Part shown: positions 1-10,073 of the stretch, in pieces | Layout: each line of letters opens with the position of its first letter | Numbering within the stretch: position 1 is the stretch's first letter | Source: Thermococcus paralvinellae | GTDB lineage: Archaea; Methanobacteriota_B; Thermococci; Thermococcales; Thermococcaceae | NCBI RefSeq assembly: GCF_000517445.1 | Contig: NZ_CP006965.1 | Span: 496,001-560,000, forward strand | Reading direction: 5' to 3' | Length of the DNA: 64,000 nt | Program-made: the position numbers and the translations under genes | Notes under the pieces: generated by a model | Database searches by the model: none | Seen by the model: the letters and a program-made list of their open reading frames with translations, nothing else | What the model was told of the DNA's origin: nothing

Positions 1-474
1 AAGGATTGTGTAGTGATCAACGACATTGCTTTCAATCATGAACTCCTCGATTTTCTCTTTTAATGTTCTAAAGTCCTTCTCAAAGAACCTGAACAGAAAA
101 TCATACTCACCTATGTATTCACTAACTTCGTATATCCTAGGCTCTTCCAAGGCTTTTGTTATAAAATCCTTTACTGCCTCGGCAGAACAGCCTGGTTTGA
201 GCTTAATTAGAACATCTGCCGATGCTAGCTTTAATTTGTCGAATACTAAGAATCCCCTGACCCTTATTATGCCTTTTTCTTCTAGTGTTAATCTCCTTCT
301 TCTCGCAGTTGGCACTGAGACATTAGCTATCTTTGCTAGATCTGTATCAGAGATTCTTCCGTCATCTCTCAAAGCCAACCAAATTAGAATATCAATTTCG
401 TCAAGATAGTCCTTGAGAATCTCTTTGAAAAATTCAAGTTCTTTCTTATATCTTGCTTCATTTTTGTTTACCAA
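1..474 (-). CDS. Lrp/AsnC-family transcriptional regulator (3' end beyond window)
   Basis: Read on the minus strand, the product begins with about 25 charged residues, then a helix-turn-helix (DGRISDTDLAKIANVSVPTA, then RRRRLTLEEKGIIR), then the start of a ligand-sensing RAM domain (LIKLKPGCSAEAVKDFI). This is the Lrp/AsnC architecture of feast/famine DNA-binding regulators that sense amino acids or similar ligands. The C-terminus runs off the left edge. I chose the TTG at 474 because GGAGGTG lies six bases upstream; an in-frame ATG at 489 overlaps that site and is less likely. The ligand and targets cannot be read from the sequence. The adjacent sugar operon on the same strand is a possible target by position only. 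Confidence 0.8.
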   Translation of the reverse strand, partial: MVNKNEARYKKELEFFKEILKDYLDEIDILIWLALRDDGRISDTDLAKIANVSVPTARRRRLTLEEKGIIRVRGFLVFDKLKLASADVLIKLKPGCSAEAVKDFITKALEEPRIYEVSEYIGEYDFLFRFFEKDFRTLKEKIEEFMIESNVVDHYTIL

Positions 475-595
475 ATTTTTCACCTCCATGAGAATAATTT
501 GGATGTTTTTAGCACTCTGGTTATCAAATTTTAAACTATTTGGGGTTTAAAAATCTATTGGCAATTTGTCAGCAAAAATTGAAAAAGTTGAGAGA

Positions 596-1553
596 TTAAA
601 TTGTTATTTGTCTATCGTTCTTTGAGGCTCTATACAATGCACTTACGGCCTTATGGACTTTCAGACCATCAACTTCATTGACAACCGGCTTTGTCCCATT
701 TTCAATACATTCGATAAAATGCTTCAACTGTCTCAGATACATTTCTTCAACGGGTTCGCTAAAGTTGCCCTCTTCAAGGATTTGCATCTCTCTCTTTGAA
801 ATTCTGTAATTTCCCCCAAGATACCCATCAACCGTGACAGTTCCATTGGTAGCTTGAAGTCCCCATTTTCTCCATCTATGTTGAGCAGTCCATGTTTGCA
901 TTAACGTTGAAACGGCTCCATTCTTGTGAACAAACGTTGCTACGGCGTTGTCCTCTATTGTGGCATCCTCTTCAAGAGTCCAGCATCTTCCATAGACCTT
1001 CTTTATGTCTCCAGCGTACCAGAGGAAATAATAAATTACATGCACCGCGTTTTCATTTATCATTCCACCACTTTTTCCTTTATCCTTTATCCATTCATTT
1101 CTGGGTGTTCTTCCTAAAGCTACATGCCACTGGAAGAGAATATCCCCAAGTTCCTTGTCTAGATAATCCTTTATCTTCATGAAAAGTCCATGGAATCTAA
1201 GGCTGAAGGCCACCATGAGTTTATTTGTTCCCTTGGCTTTTCTGTAGATTGCTCTTGCGTCATAGATATCAGCACCCATGAGCTTTTCAAGGAGAACGTG
1301 GAATCCGTTTCTTAAGGCATATAGAGCTTGCTCCCTGTGTAGATGGGGGTGTTGCGATTATTACTCCGTCTGGGCTCTCATTTTCAAGCATTTTTTTATA
1401 GTTTGTATAAACTGGAACTTTGTATTCTGCTTTCACTTTTTCAAGGATTTCTGGCTTAATATCACAAACCCCTGCTATTTCCACATTTGCCATTTTCATG
1501 ACTTTCAAATGCAACTGCCCCATGCTTCCGGCGCCGATGAGAGCAATTCTCAT
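596..1553 (-). pseudogene. Gfo/Idh/MocA-family NAD(P)-dependent oxidoreductase, frameshifted
   Basis: The N-terminal part is a Rossmann fold (IALIGAGSMGQLHLKVM) reaching IIATPP; the reading frame then breaks at a G5 run on the plus strand (1345-1349). Dropping one base restores PHLHREQALYALRNGFHVLLEKL and joins the downstream frame, which carries the family's C-terminal domain. The repaired gene is 319 codons including the stop, a normal length. The family oxidises or reduces sugars, inositols and their derivatives with NAD(P). It is the last gene of a three-gene operon with a TIM-barrel sugar isomerase-like gene and a glycosidase-like gene. It is either a recent pseudogene or a sequencing error; the coding quality on both sides of the break is good. 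Confidence 0.85.
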
Positions 1554-1558
1554 TCATA

Positions 1559-2356
1559 TCACCCGAATATCTTTTTTAGAGAGGTGAATGAGTCTTCAGC
1601 GGCTTTAACTGGGTCTGCCAAGTAGGGCGGCACTTCTGGAAGGATGTATCCGTCATATTTCACTTCTTCAAGAGCTTTTCTAACTTCACTCCAGTTAACG
1701 CTTCCGCTGAGAGGAATTCCAAACTTGAGTTCGACTAAGTTGAAGTCCTTAACATGAACCTGAAGTATCTTGTCTTTGAGAACTCTTATCCAGTGCTCTG
1801 GCAGTGAGTGAGGTATTGTGTTGCCTACATCAAAATAAGCCCCAACATTCTCACAGTTTATTTCGTCTAAGAGTTGCTTGAACTCCAATGGTCCTGCAAA
1901 AACCCTGTTCCACACATTCTCCAGTCCTATCTTAACTCCACATTCTTCTGCAATTTTTGAAGCTTTCTTTACGAAGTCTGATGCCTTTTCAAAGTGCTTT
2001 TCATAAGCTAAGCTTGGAACTCCAACCCCAGGAACAACGAGTATAAGTTCCGCTCCTAAAAGTGATGCTGCCTCACATTCTGCTTTGACGACTTTCAAGG
2101 CGTTTTCTTTGTCTGTGATAGGATTGAAGCGCCAGAACAAGCCAGTTGCAACACTGGGTATTTCTATATCTATGCTTTCGGAAGTTTCTTTGATTGTTTT
2201 AAACTTGGTTTTGAATTCGTCTTTTCCAAAATGCTCAAGGTCCTCTAATGCTAGTCCGACTTCATACCCATCATATCCAATTTCTTTTGCAGCTTTGAGG
2301 GCTTCTTCTATCGGAAATGTTTTCGGGAAGCTCCAACAGTTAATTCCAAATTTCAT
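1559..2356 (-). CDS. Xylose isomerase-like TIM-barrel protein (sugar isomerase/epimerase family)
   Basis: A 265-residue protein beginning MKFGINCWSF, with the AP-endonuclease-2/xylose-isomerase-like barrel pattern: GYDGYEVGL near residue 30, an acid in GLENVW near 145, FDVGN near 185, HVKDF near 210 and a Glu in LPEVPPY near 245. These are the usual metal-binding strand ends of sugar phosphate isomerases/epimerases. The start is the ATG at 2356, which has GAGGTGG a few bases upstream and overlaps the stop of the upstream gene (ATGA); a GTG three codons earlier lies inside that ribosome site. It is the only intact gene of the three-gene operon. The exact substrate is unknown; partnership with a Gfo/Idh/MocA dehydrogenase suggests an oxidised sugar or inositol pathway. 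Confidence 0.8.
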   Translation of the reverse strand: MKFGINCWSFPKTFPIEEALKAAKEIGYDGYEVGLALEDLEHFGKDEFKTKFKTIKETSESIDIEIPSVATGLFWRFNPITDKENALKVVKAECEAASLLGAELILVVPGVGVPSLAYEKHFEKASDFVKKASKIAEECGVKIGLENVWNRVFAGPLEFKQLLDEINCENVGAYFDVGNTIPHSLPEHWIRVLKDKILQVHVKDFNLVELKFGIPLSGSVNWSEVRKALEEVKYDGYILPEVPPYLADPVKAAEDSFTSLKKIFG

Positions 2357-3563
2357 ATCTTCCACCTCTTAAAAAGCTCCTTTATTTTGAGGAAATTTTT
2401 CTCGGGAGTCCAGCCATATGAGTAAAAACTAACACCATCAATTGGAGAGTCTAAAGCTAATTTAAGCTGTTCTTCAATGTCTTCTGGAGTCGTTGGTGGC
2501 CATGATGCCAAACCAAGAATTAGGGGCTTATTTTTCAAGTATTTTCTCGCTATTCTCGTTTCATATGGTATTCTGCAGATGGATCTTCTAAAAGGTTTAA
2601 CATAAATCATTATCTTCACTGCATCCAATATTTCTACGAGTTTTTTGTAATCTTGGCCTAGAAGCCAAGACCCAGAAGGAGGATATAAATCAGCACTTAT
2701 CTGTGCTTTAGGATTGTTCTTTCTGATTATTTTCGAAAGCTCTTTTAAAATGATTCTTATTTGCTCTGCTCTGAACTCTAACCATTTCTTAATGAGCTCG
2801 TTTTCAATAATTTCCTTTGTAAACTCAAGATATATTGCTTCCAAGTAGTCCTCATCTTTACAGTAATATGAGTTTGGAAGGTATTCAACATGCCATTCAA
2901 CAATCTCCCTAAAAGTTTCTCTAACTTCTCCTAAGTCGAGGCCATGTTTCAAGGCTTCAGCTTTGCAATGCTCACAGAAACAAGGGGAAAGAGCTAGATT
3001 TAACAAGGGAGTTCCATAGGTAGAGGGAATTTCTGGATATCTTATAAAATCGAACTCAAACTCATCAAACTCATACTTTTCTGAGAGTTCCTCCACCATA
3101 AGTGAAAGAGCATCTCTTACGAGTGGGTTTGAAGGACATAGGAACATCCTTTTATAACCTGGATGAGAGCCATAGACATCTTTAACTCCAAAATCTAAGC
3201 TGTCTCTAACAGCCTTTTCCCATCTAAGTGTGGGAAACCAGAGAACACTTTTAATTGAGTTCTCCTCACAAGCTTTGATGAATTTCTCTACAATGTCCTC
3301 CTTAATCTCTTTTGAAGGCTCAGGTCTTAGTTGGGGGGTAGGTGCGAATATCTTTCTTTGTTAGGTATCCAGTAAACTGCATTTTCTTCGGAGGTATATG
3401 TTCTCTTCTTAGAATTCTGGAAGATTATATTAGGTCCGGGCCAATTTTGTCTCTCTTCAATGTAGCGGATCGCTAGGCTTGCGTGGGTGAATCCATAATG
3501 AGAAATTTTTGATATTGCTTCTTCGTTAAAGTCCCAAGGATGAATCCAGGTGCCTTTGTACAT
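2353..3563 (-). pseudogene. Glycoside-hydrolase-like TIM-barrel protein, frameshifted
   Basis: Two pieces in different frames make one protein. The 5' piece (YKGTWIHPWDF...) ends at a stop just after a G6 run on the plus strand (3333-3338). Adding one base gives HLPPQLRPEP and continues without a stop through SVLWFPTLRWEKA into the second piece. That piece has FEFDFIRYPE, like the (D/H)FDYIRYP signature of GHL10/DUF4015-type glycosidase-like barrels, plus a CFCEHC Cys cluster. The repaired gene would be 403 residues. The start is the ATG at 3563 behind AGGTGA. It is first in the operon and overlaps the next gene by four bases. Substrate unknown. It is either a decaying gene or a base-calling error. 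Confidence 0.7.
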
Positions 3564-3809
3564 CACACTCACCTATTTTATTTTCTGTGTCTTGCTTTAA
3601 AAATTTTTGTAATAATCACCAAATTTTAAGGTTCATAATAAAAAAGCGCATAATTTTAAATCAATATTGAAAAAGATTGAAAAACTTTAGGAGTTCTTCT
3701 CTCAAACCTTAATTTTCCTCTTTCCAAAACTTCTGAAACTTTGATCACAAGAGCTACGATACGCTTGCTTAATTGACAGATTAGATTCCTTGAATTTGGA
3801 GTCCCTTAA

Positions 3810-3824
3810 TTATGTTAAACATAA
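3810..3824. promoter_or_regulatory. Perfect 7-1-7 inverted repeat upstream of wtpA
   Basis: TTATGTT-A-AACATAA is a perfect inverted repeat in the roughly 330-bp gap between the divergent sugar operon and wtpA. It lies about 35 bp before the wtpA TATA-like element, a plausible site for a dimeric regulator of either operon. The rest of this gap (3564-3896) is AT-rich and shows no gene. Confidence 0.4.
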
Positions 3825-3856
3825 GTATTTACCTAAACTATTTTGTTTGTCCGAAA

Positions 3857-4979
<1,123 letters not shown>

Positions 4980-5011
4980 CCTTTTTATTTTTCCTTTTCA
5001 GAGGTGAAGAT

Positions 5012-5758
5012 ATGAAGCGTGACTATGTAACAGCATTCTTTGCTCTGATTGGAACGTTCCTTGTGCTGTATATTCTTCTGCCATTAGTGGTTATCATAAG
5101 CAAGCAGCTCTTCGACTGGGGGATGCTTGTAAAAGCCCTCCACGATGAACTTGTTTTAGATTCTCTTAAAAACTCTCTCCTAACCTCAACGGCAACCATG
5201 CTGATTTCCCTTCTCTTCGGTGTCCCCCTCGGCTACATCCTTGCGAGAAAAGATTTCAGGGGCAAGAGCTTCGTTCAAGCTGTTGTTGATATTCCAATTG
5301 TAATTCCCCACTCTGTCGTTGGTATAATGCTCCTCGTGACTTTTTCAAATAGAATTCTCGACAGCTATTTAGGGATAATTATGGTGATGCTCTTTGTTTC
5401 TGCACCATTCACAATTAATGCTGCTCGTGATGGATTTTTAGCTGTTGATGAAAAACTGGAGCATGTAGCAAGAACTTTAGGGGCCTCAAAGCTTAAAGCA
5501 TTCTTTACAGTTAGCTTGCCCCTAGCTTTGCCATCAATATTCAGCGGTGCCATAATGACATGGGCAAGGGCAATAAGCGAGGTTGGAGCTATTTTAATTG
5601 TTGCTTATTATCCAAAAACTGCTCAGGTTTTAGTTATGGAGTACTTTAACAACTATGGACTAAGAGCTTCAAGGCCAATTTCTGTGATTCTAATACTGCT
5701 GAGCCTAGGCATATTCGTTATTTTGAGATGGCTCGTGGGGAGGTCGAGAAATGCTTAG
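5012..5758 (+). CDS. wtpB: Tungstate ABC transporter permease WtpB
   Basis: A 248-residue inner-membrane permease with about six hydrophobic segments (first at residues 7-30) and the EAA loop that contacts the ATPase ([28 protein letters not shown] shortened here, near residues 148-175). The ATG is preceded by GAGGTGA. It lies 32 bp after wtpA and overlaps wtpC by eight bases, so the three genes form one operon. It forms the membrane channel that takes oxyanion from WtpA. Confidence 0.93.
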   Translation: MKRDYVTAFFALIGTFLVLYILLPLVVIISKQLFDWGMLVKALHDELVLDSLKNSLLTSTATMLISLLFGVPLGYILARKDFRGKSFVQAVVDIPIVIPHSVVGIMLLVTFSNRILDSYLGIIMVMLFVSAPFTINAARDGFLAVDEKLEHVARTLGASKLKAFFTVSLPLALPSIFSGAIMTWARAISEVGAILIVAYYPKTAQVLVMEYFNNYGLRASRPISVILILLSLGIFVILRWLVGRSRNA

Positions 5759-6785
5759 GGTTGAAAATGTAAGCAAAGACTGGAAAGAGTTTAAGCTCAG
5801 AAACATAAGCTTTGAAGTCAATAAAGGAGAGTATTTCATAATTCTGGGTCCAAGTGGTGCAGGAAAAACTCTTCTTCTTGAAGTTATCGCTGGAATTTTC
5901 ATCCCAGATTCTGGGAGGATTTTCATGAACGATGAGGACATAACTTTCTTACCTCCAGAAAAGAGGGATCTTGCATATATTCCTCAAAATTATGCACTCT
6001 TCCCCCATATGAGAGTCTACGACAATATTGCTTACGGATTAAAACTAAGAAAAATTTCCAAAGTAGAGATTGAGAAAAAGGTTAAAGAAATTGCAGAAAT
6101 CCTCGGAATTTCTCATCTTTTACATAGAAAGCCAAAAACACTAAGCGGCGGTGAGGCTCAGAGAGTTGCCATTGCAAGAGCTTTGGTTTTAGAGCCAAAG
6201 CTTCTTCTCTTAGATGAACCTTTTGCAAATCTCGATGTCCAAACCAGAGCTAAGCTCATTCAAGAGATGAAGCGCTGGCGTAAGGAGCTCAACTTTACAG
6301 CTCTACATGTGACTCATTCTTTTGAGGAAGCTGTGAGCTTAGGAGACAGAGTTGGAGTAATGCTGAATGGAAAGTTGATTCAAACAGGAGAAGTCAGAGA
6401 AGTGTTTGGAAAACCAAAGAATGAAGAAGTCGCGAGATTTCTTGGCTTTGAAAACATAATTGATGGTATTGCAGAGGGAAGAATTTTGAAAGCAAATGGA
6501 ATTCTAATTGAACTGCCGACAGAGGCTAAAGGAAAGGTTAGAATTGGTATAAGGCCTGAGGACATAATCATATCTAATGAACCCATAAAGACCTCTGCAA
6601 GGAATGAATTTAAAGCAAAGGTTTTGGCAATTGAGGATCTGGGTTCTCTGATTAGATTAACCCTTGATATTGGTGGAATTGAGCTTAAAGCCTTTATAAC
6701 CCGTTCTTCTTTGATTGAAATGGGGATTAAGGAAGGAAAAGAAGTTTATGTAAGCTTTAAAGCAACGGCAATCCATGTATTTTAA
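5751..6785 (+). CDS. wtpC: Tungstate ABC transporter ATP-binding protein WtpC
   Basis: A 344-residue ABC ATPase. Walker A is GPSGAGKT (near residue 32), the signature is [15 protein letters not shown] (near 125), and Walker B is [12 protein letters not shown] (near 150). The C-terminal 110 residues look like the MOP/TOBE regulatory domain ([12 protein letters not shown]...[15 protein letters not shown]) that binds oxyanion in ModC/WtpC relatives. The start ATG overlaps the end of wtpB and follows GGGAGGT. It hydrolyses ATP to drive WtpAB-mediated tungstate uptake. Confidence 0.93.
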   Translation: MLRVENVSKDWKEFKLRNISFEVNKGEYFIILGPSGAGKTLLLEVIAGIFIPDSGRIFMNDEDITFLPPEKRDLAYIPQNYALFPHMRVYDNIAYGLKLRKISKVEIEKKVKEIAEILGISHLLHRKPKTLSGGEAQRVAIARALVLEPKLLLLDEPFANLDVQTRAKLIQEMKRWRKELNFTALHVTHSFEEAVSLGDRVGVMLNGKLIQTGEVREVFGKPKNEEVARFLGFENIIDGIAEGRILKANGILIELPTEAKGKVRIGIRPEDIIISNEPIKTSARNEFKAKVLAIEDLGSLIRLTLDIGGIELKAFITRSSLIEMGIKEGKEVYVSFKATAIHVF

Positions 6786-6894
6786 TGCATCCATGTGTCT
6801 GTTGGTGCATTTCTTTGCCATTTGATGGCCTTAACTTTACATATAGCAAGATTTTAAAGGTGAATTTTTGTTCATGAATTTTGGTGGTGCTGAA

Positions 6895-7998
6895 ATGAAG
6901 AAGCTGAGCTTGGCAGAGGCAAGTGCAATCTTGATCGGAACTCAAATTGGAGCAGGAGTTTTGGGTTTGCCTTATGCTCTAAAGGATACCGGACTTTTGG
7001 GGATTATCATTGTTATTGCAACGGGTTTGTTAACATTGCTTACAGCGCTGTTTGTTCTCGATTTAGCTGTTCACAACGATGGAACACTCTCCAAGATTGC
7101 AGAGGTTTATTTAGGAAAAGCTGGTGGATATTTAATGTTTCTAAGCATCTCTGTTCTGAGTTATGGAGCTTTGATAGCTTACATAGCTGGCAGTGGGGAC
7201 ATTCTCTCTTCTCTTGTCGGTATTAATGAAAAAGCTGGGGCTTTGATATTCTGGTTTGTAATGAGCTTAATAGTCTTTCTTGGCTTGAAAGCTTCAGGTG
7301 AAGCGGAGCTTTTACTGAATTTCCTTTTACTAGGTGCTCTAACCCTTGCGATAGCACTTGTTATTCCCAAAGCTAATGTCTCAAACTTAACGAAGATTGA
7401 TTATTCAGCTATAACAAATGGCATTGGTGTTGCTGTATTTGCCTATGTGAGCCATATGGTTGTTCCGGAGATGCTAAAAGGTTTGGGAGATGTGAAGAAG
7501 ACCACAAGGGCTGTTCTGATTGGATATGTTGTTCCAATGGTGTTTTATGCTTTCTTCGTGCTTGCATTTGTTGGTGCTTTTGGGCCAAAGACTCCAGAGT
7601 TAGCCACCTCAGCCCTTGAGCAGCTCTACGGTAGATTAGGCAAAGTTCTGGGCTTAGTTCTCCCATTAGCAGCAATAAGCACGAGCTACATTGGGATTGG
7701 TTTAGCTCAGATGGACAACATGAAAGAGATATTTGGCATTAAAAAGTCACATGCATGGCTTTTAACAGTTCTTCCACCTCTGTTCATATACTTTGCTGGG
7801 CTAAACAGCTTCGTCAACGCTCTCTGGATGGCTGGAACCTTTGGTGGCTTACTCTATGCGGGCATTCTGCCGACAATGATGTATATAAAAGCGAAAAAGA
7901 TTCACAGAAAGCTGCATCTTCCAATACATCACGGGTTTGCTTATCTTTCAGGTTTGGTGTTCTTTTTGGTGTTCATTTACTCGATTTTGTCTGCTTAA
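6895..7998 (+). CDS. Amino acid permease, AAAP/aromatic amino acid permease type
   Basis: A 367-residue, almost entirely hydrophobic protein with about 11 membrane segments. It opens with LSLAEASAILIGTQIGAGVLGLPYAL, the first-helix pattern of the AAAP/hydroxy- and aromatic amino acid permease group (glycine-rich unwound helix 1). The start ATG at 6895 follows GGTGGTG. An in-frame ATG nine codons upstream lacks a ribosome site. It is a single gene, convergent with gap. The transported amino acid (tryptophan, tyrosine, serine or other) cannot be told from sequence. Confidence 0.8.
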   Translation: MKKLSLAEASAILIGTQIGAGVLGLPYALKDTGLLGIIIVIATGLLTLLTALFVLDLAVHNDGTLSKIAEVYLGKAGGYLMFLSISVLSYGALIAYIAGSGDILSSLVGINEKAGALIFWFVMSLIVFLGLKASGEAELLLNFLLLGALTLAIALVIPKANVSNLTKIDYSAITNGIGVAVFAYVSHMVVPEMLKGLGDVKKTTRAVLIGYVVPMVFYAFFVLAFVGAFGPKTPELATSALEQLYGRLGKVLGLVLPLAAISTSYIGIGLAQMDNMKEIFGIKKSHAWLLTVLPPLFIYFAGLNSFVNALWMAGTFGGLLYAGILPTMMYIKAKKIHRKLHLPIHHGFAYLSGLVFFLVFIYSILSA

Positions 7999-8019
7999 TC
8001 CTAATCTTTTTGTTTGCTT

Positions 8020-8068
8020 AATGATTCTCATGAGAATCATTCTTGCGAGAATTTTTTGTGAATTGGAA
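8020..8068. terminator. Palindrome plus hairpin and T run between convergent genes
   Basis: A perfect 22-bp palindrome (8020-8041; half-site AATGATTCTCA) overlaps a second small hairpin ATTCT-TGCG-AGAAT followed by TTTTTT. It lies after the amino-acid permease and before the convergent gap gene. The position favours a terminator or processing element. The half-site also resembles Fur/PerR-type boxes, but no promoter is near. Confidence 0.45.
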
Positions 8069-8117
8069 AATGTTCAAAGAAAAAAGGGAAACTTAAGCAC
8101 TTAAGGAACTTTTGACT

Positions 8118-8138
8118 AAACTTTGCTGTGCAAAGTTT
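8118..8138 (-). terminator. Hairpin just downstream of gap
   Basis: AAACTTTGC-TGT-GCAAAGTTT, a perfect nine-base-pair stem with a three-base loop, begins four bases after the gap stop codon on the minus strand. It is a plausible 3'-end hairpin for the gap transcript. Confidence 0.45.
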
Positions 8139-8141
8139 GCT

Positions 8142-9146
8142 TCACTTCAAAATTCCTAAGCTCTTGTTGGTCTTCTCTATGCTCTCCCACTTGTCTGCAA
8201 GCTCAAACATTGCTCTGATTGCGTCAATGTTCTCTGGCACAACGTCGCTCTCCTGATGAACTGCCTGAATGTAGAACAGCCTGTTGCCCTTGACATTTAT
8301 GCTCTCCTTCCAAACGGCAATCTCATAGAGGTTGTTCCACTCTCTATGTAAGTCTCTTGCAAACTCTATCAGCTGGGCAGTGCTGTCAAATCCTTTCTCT
8401 TTCTCAAACAGCAGAACCCTCGTGGTGTTCTCAAAGATATCAATTACATCCTCCCTCATAATTGGTTTCTTCAGCTCGATCATTATTGAGTGGACATGCA
8501 TTATTGTAGTTGGCACAACAAAAGCTGTTGTCTCAATGTTTATTGGAATAACTGTTTGGACATCGGGGCCGTGATGAGATGGAACTTCAACGGTTGGCTT
8601 TATTGCGTTGATTGGGCCTCTCTTAATGTCATTTGGATCAGCGGCTCTTCTGATCATCACAGCGTAAACATAGTCAATGTACTCTTGAATCGCACTTAGC
8701 GTCCTTGTTAATCCGGTTGTGTTGCACGAAACCACTCTAACGTAGCTCTTTCCAAGGGCTTTCTCATAATTTGCCTGAGCAACAAATGAAACTTCTGCAA
8801 CATCAGCTTTTTCTCCGCCTTGAAACACTGCTTTAACTCCATACTTTTCATAAATTGGCCTATTCTTTGCTCCCATTCCCCCTGGAGTCGCATCAACGAT
8901 AACGTCAACTTTCTGGAGCAAATCTTCTAAAGTTCCAGCAACTTCAAAACCAACCTTTTCAAATCTTGGCAGAAATTCCTCTGATGCTGCATATACTGGA
9001 ATGCCGAGCTCCTCTGCCCTGTAAGCTTCGAAGTCTGGCTTTGTCTTTGTTACACCTATAAGTGTCATATCATCTTGCTTTGTGACAGCGTAAGCTACTC
9101 TTTTCCCTATTGTCCCGTAACCATTAATTCCCACCTTAACTTTCAC
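8142..9146 (-). CDS. gap: Glyceraldehyde-3-phosphate dehydrogenase, archaeal (class II) type
   Basis: A 334-residue NAD(P)-dependent dehydrogenase of the archaeal class. The N-terminal Rossmann motif is [17 protein letters not shown]. The catalytic Cys lies in [10 protein letters not shown] near residue 140. The C-terminal half carries [18 protein letters not shown]. In Thermococcales, where glycolysis uses GAPOR, this enzyme works mainly in gluconeogenesis, reducing 1,3-bisphosphoglycerate. I chose GTG 9146, six bases behind GGAGGTG; an upstream in-frame GTG overlaps that site. It is divergent from the micro-ORF operon, sharing a 65-bp promoter region. I looked for the TATCAC-N5-GTGATA glycolytic motif there and did not find it. 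Confidence 0.95.
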   Translation of the reverse strand: MKVKVGINGYGTIGKRVAYAVTKQDDMTLIGVTKTKPDFEAYRAEELGIPVYAASEEFLPRFEKVGFEVAGTLEDLLQKVDVIVDATPGGMGAKNRPIYEKYGVKAVFQGGEKADVAEVSFVAQANYEKALGKSYVRVVSCNTTGLTRTLSAIQEYIDYVYAVMIRRAADPNDIKRGPINAIKPTVEVPSHHGPDVQTVIPINIETTAFVVPTTIMHVHSIMIELKKPIMREDVIDIFENTTRVLLFEKEKGFDSTAQLIEFARDLHREWNNLYEIAVWKESINVKGNRLFYIQAVHQESDVVPENIDAIRAMFELADKWESIEKTNKSLGILK

Positions 9147-9211
9147 AGAAACCACCTCCAGAGATTATTTTAACAAGTTGATACTTAAACATTGCTTTCA
9201 CTGGAGGTGTT

Positions 9212-9289
9212 ATGAAAAAACCGTTTGATATGTGGAACGAACATTCGGTCTATCAAATGATGGAAAACTCCAAAAAGACCGAGTACTAA
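9212..9289 (+). CDS. 25-codon micro-ORF with a perfect ribosome site
   Basis: ATG at 9212 has a full GGAGGTG at 9203-9209 with close spacing, and the frame runs 25 codons to TAA. The predicted peptide is hydrophilic and aromatic (starts MKKPFDMWNEHSVYQ and ends KKTEY). It sits 12 bp before the CinA-like gene and has its own upstream TATA candidate (TTATTTTAAC, 9165-9174). So it may be a real microprotein or a translated leader of that operon. I recognise no family. The ribosome site and non-random composition are the only evidence. Confidence 0.45.
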   Translation: MKKPFDMWNEHSVYQMMENSKKTEY

Positions 9290-9301
9290 AGAGGTCTATG
9301 G

Positions 9302-10069
9302 GTGATGCAAGTGTTTGCTGAAATTCTTACAATCGGAGACGAACTCTTAACTGGCCACACCGTTGACAGCAACTCCGCTTACATTGCTCAAAAATTAACA
9401 GAGAAAGGCTACTGGGTGAGGAGAAAAACGACTGTGGGAGATGATGTTGAGGAGATAAAAGCTGTAGTTAGAGAGATACTCTCAAGAAAGCCTTCTGTGT
9501 TGATTATTTCTGGGGGATTGGGGCCAACACATGATGATGTCACTATGCTTGCCGTGGCAGAAGCTTTAGGCAAAAAGCTCGTTTTGAGGGAAGACTGTTT
9601 AAAGAGAATTGAGGAATTCTACCGTGAGCTTTATGAGAAAGGTCTCATTGATGATCCAAACTTAAACGAGGCTAGAAAAAAGATGGCATACCTTCCGGAG
9701 GGTGTTGAACCTTTGAAAAATACAGTTGGTGCTGCCCCAGGAGCTTACATCGAACATGAGGGTGTTAAAATCTTTGTTCTCCCAGGAATGCCAAGGGAAA
9801 TGAAGGCCATGCTTGAAAACGAAGTTCTTCCAAAGCTTGGTGAGAGAAAATTCGTTCAGAGAAAGCTATTGGCAGAAATCACAGATGAGTCAAAGCTCGC
9901 CCCAATTTTGAATGAAACCCTCGAGAAGTTTCCCGTGAGGATTCACTCTTCTCCAAAGGGCTTTGGAAAATATATTGGTATAATTCTCTTTGGGGAAGAT
10001 GGAGAAATCATAGAAAAGGCTAAAAAGTTCATGGAGGAAAAAGGGATAAGATTTGAAGAGGGCTGGTGA
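9302..10069 (+). CDS. CinA-like molybdopterin-binding-fold protein (NMN deamidase-related)
   Basis: A 255-residue protein with the MoCF_biosynth fold: EILTIGDELLTGHTVDSNS at the N-terminus, then IISGGLGPTHDD near residue 75 and VLPGMPREM near 160. This is the N-terminal COG1058 half of CinA. The C-terminal deamidase domain of bacterial CinA is absent, so deamidase activity is not supported. Relatives have been linked to ADP-ribose/NAD repair. The start is uncertain: GTG 9302 or ATG 9305, both served by GAGGT at 9291. It follows the micro-ORF by 12 bp and leads into the eIF2B-like gene. Confidence 0.8.
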   Translation: MMQVFAEILTIGDELLTGHTVDSNSAYIAQKLTEKGYWVRRKTTVGDDVEEIKAVVREILSRKPSVLIISGGLGPTHDDVTMLAVAEALGKKLVLREDCLKRIEEFYRELYEKGLIDDPNLNEARKKMAYLPEGVEPLKNTVGAAPGAYIEHEGVKIFVLPGMPREMKAMLENEVLPKLGERKFVQRKLLAEITDESKLAPILNETLEKFPVRIHSSPKGFGKYIGIILFGEDGEIIEKAKKFMEEKGIRFEEGW

Positions 10070-10073
10070 TTTC

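Noticed and set aside
9147-9211. Thermococcales glycolytic motif (TATCAC-N5-GTGATA) before gap
   Set aside because: Only a TATCAA is present with no matching second half.
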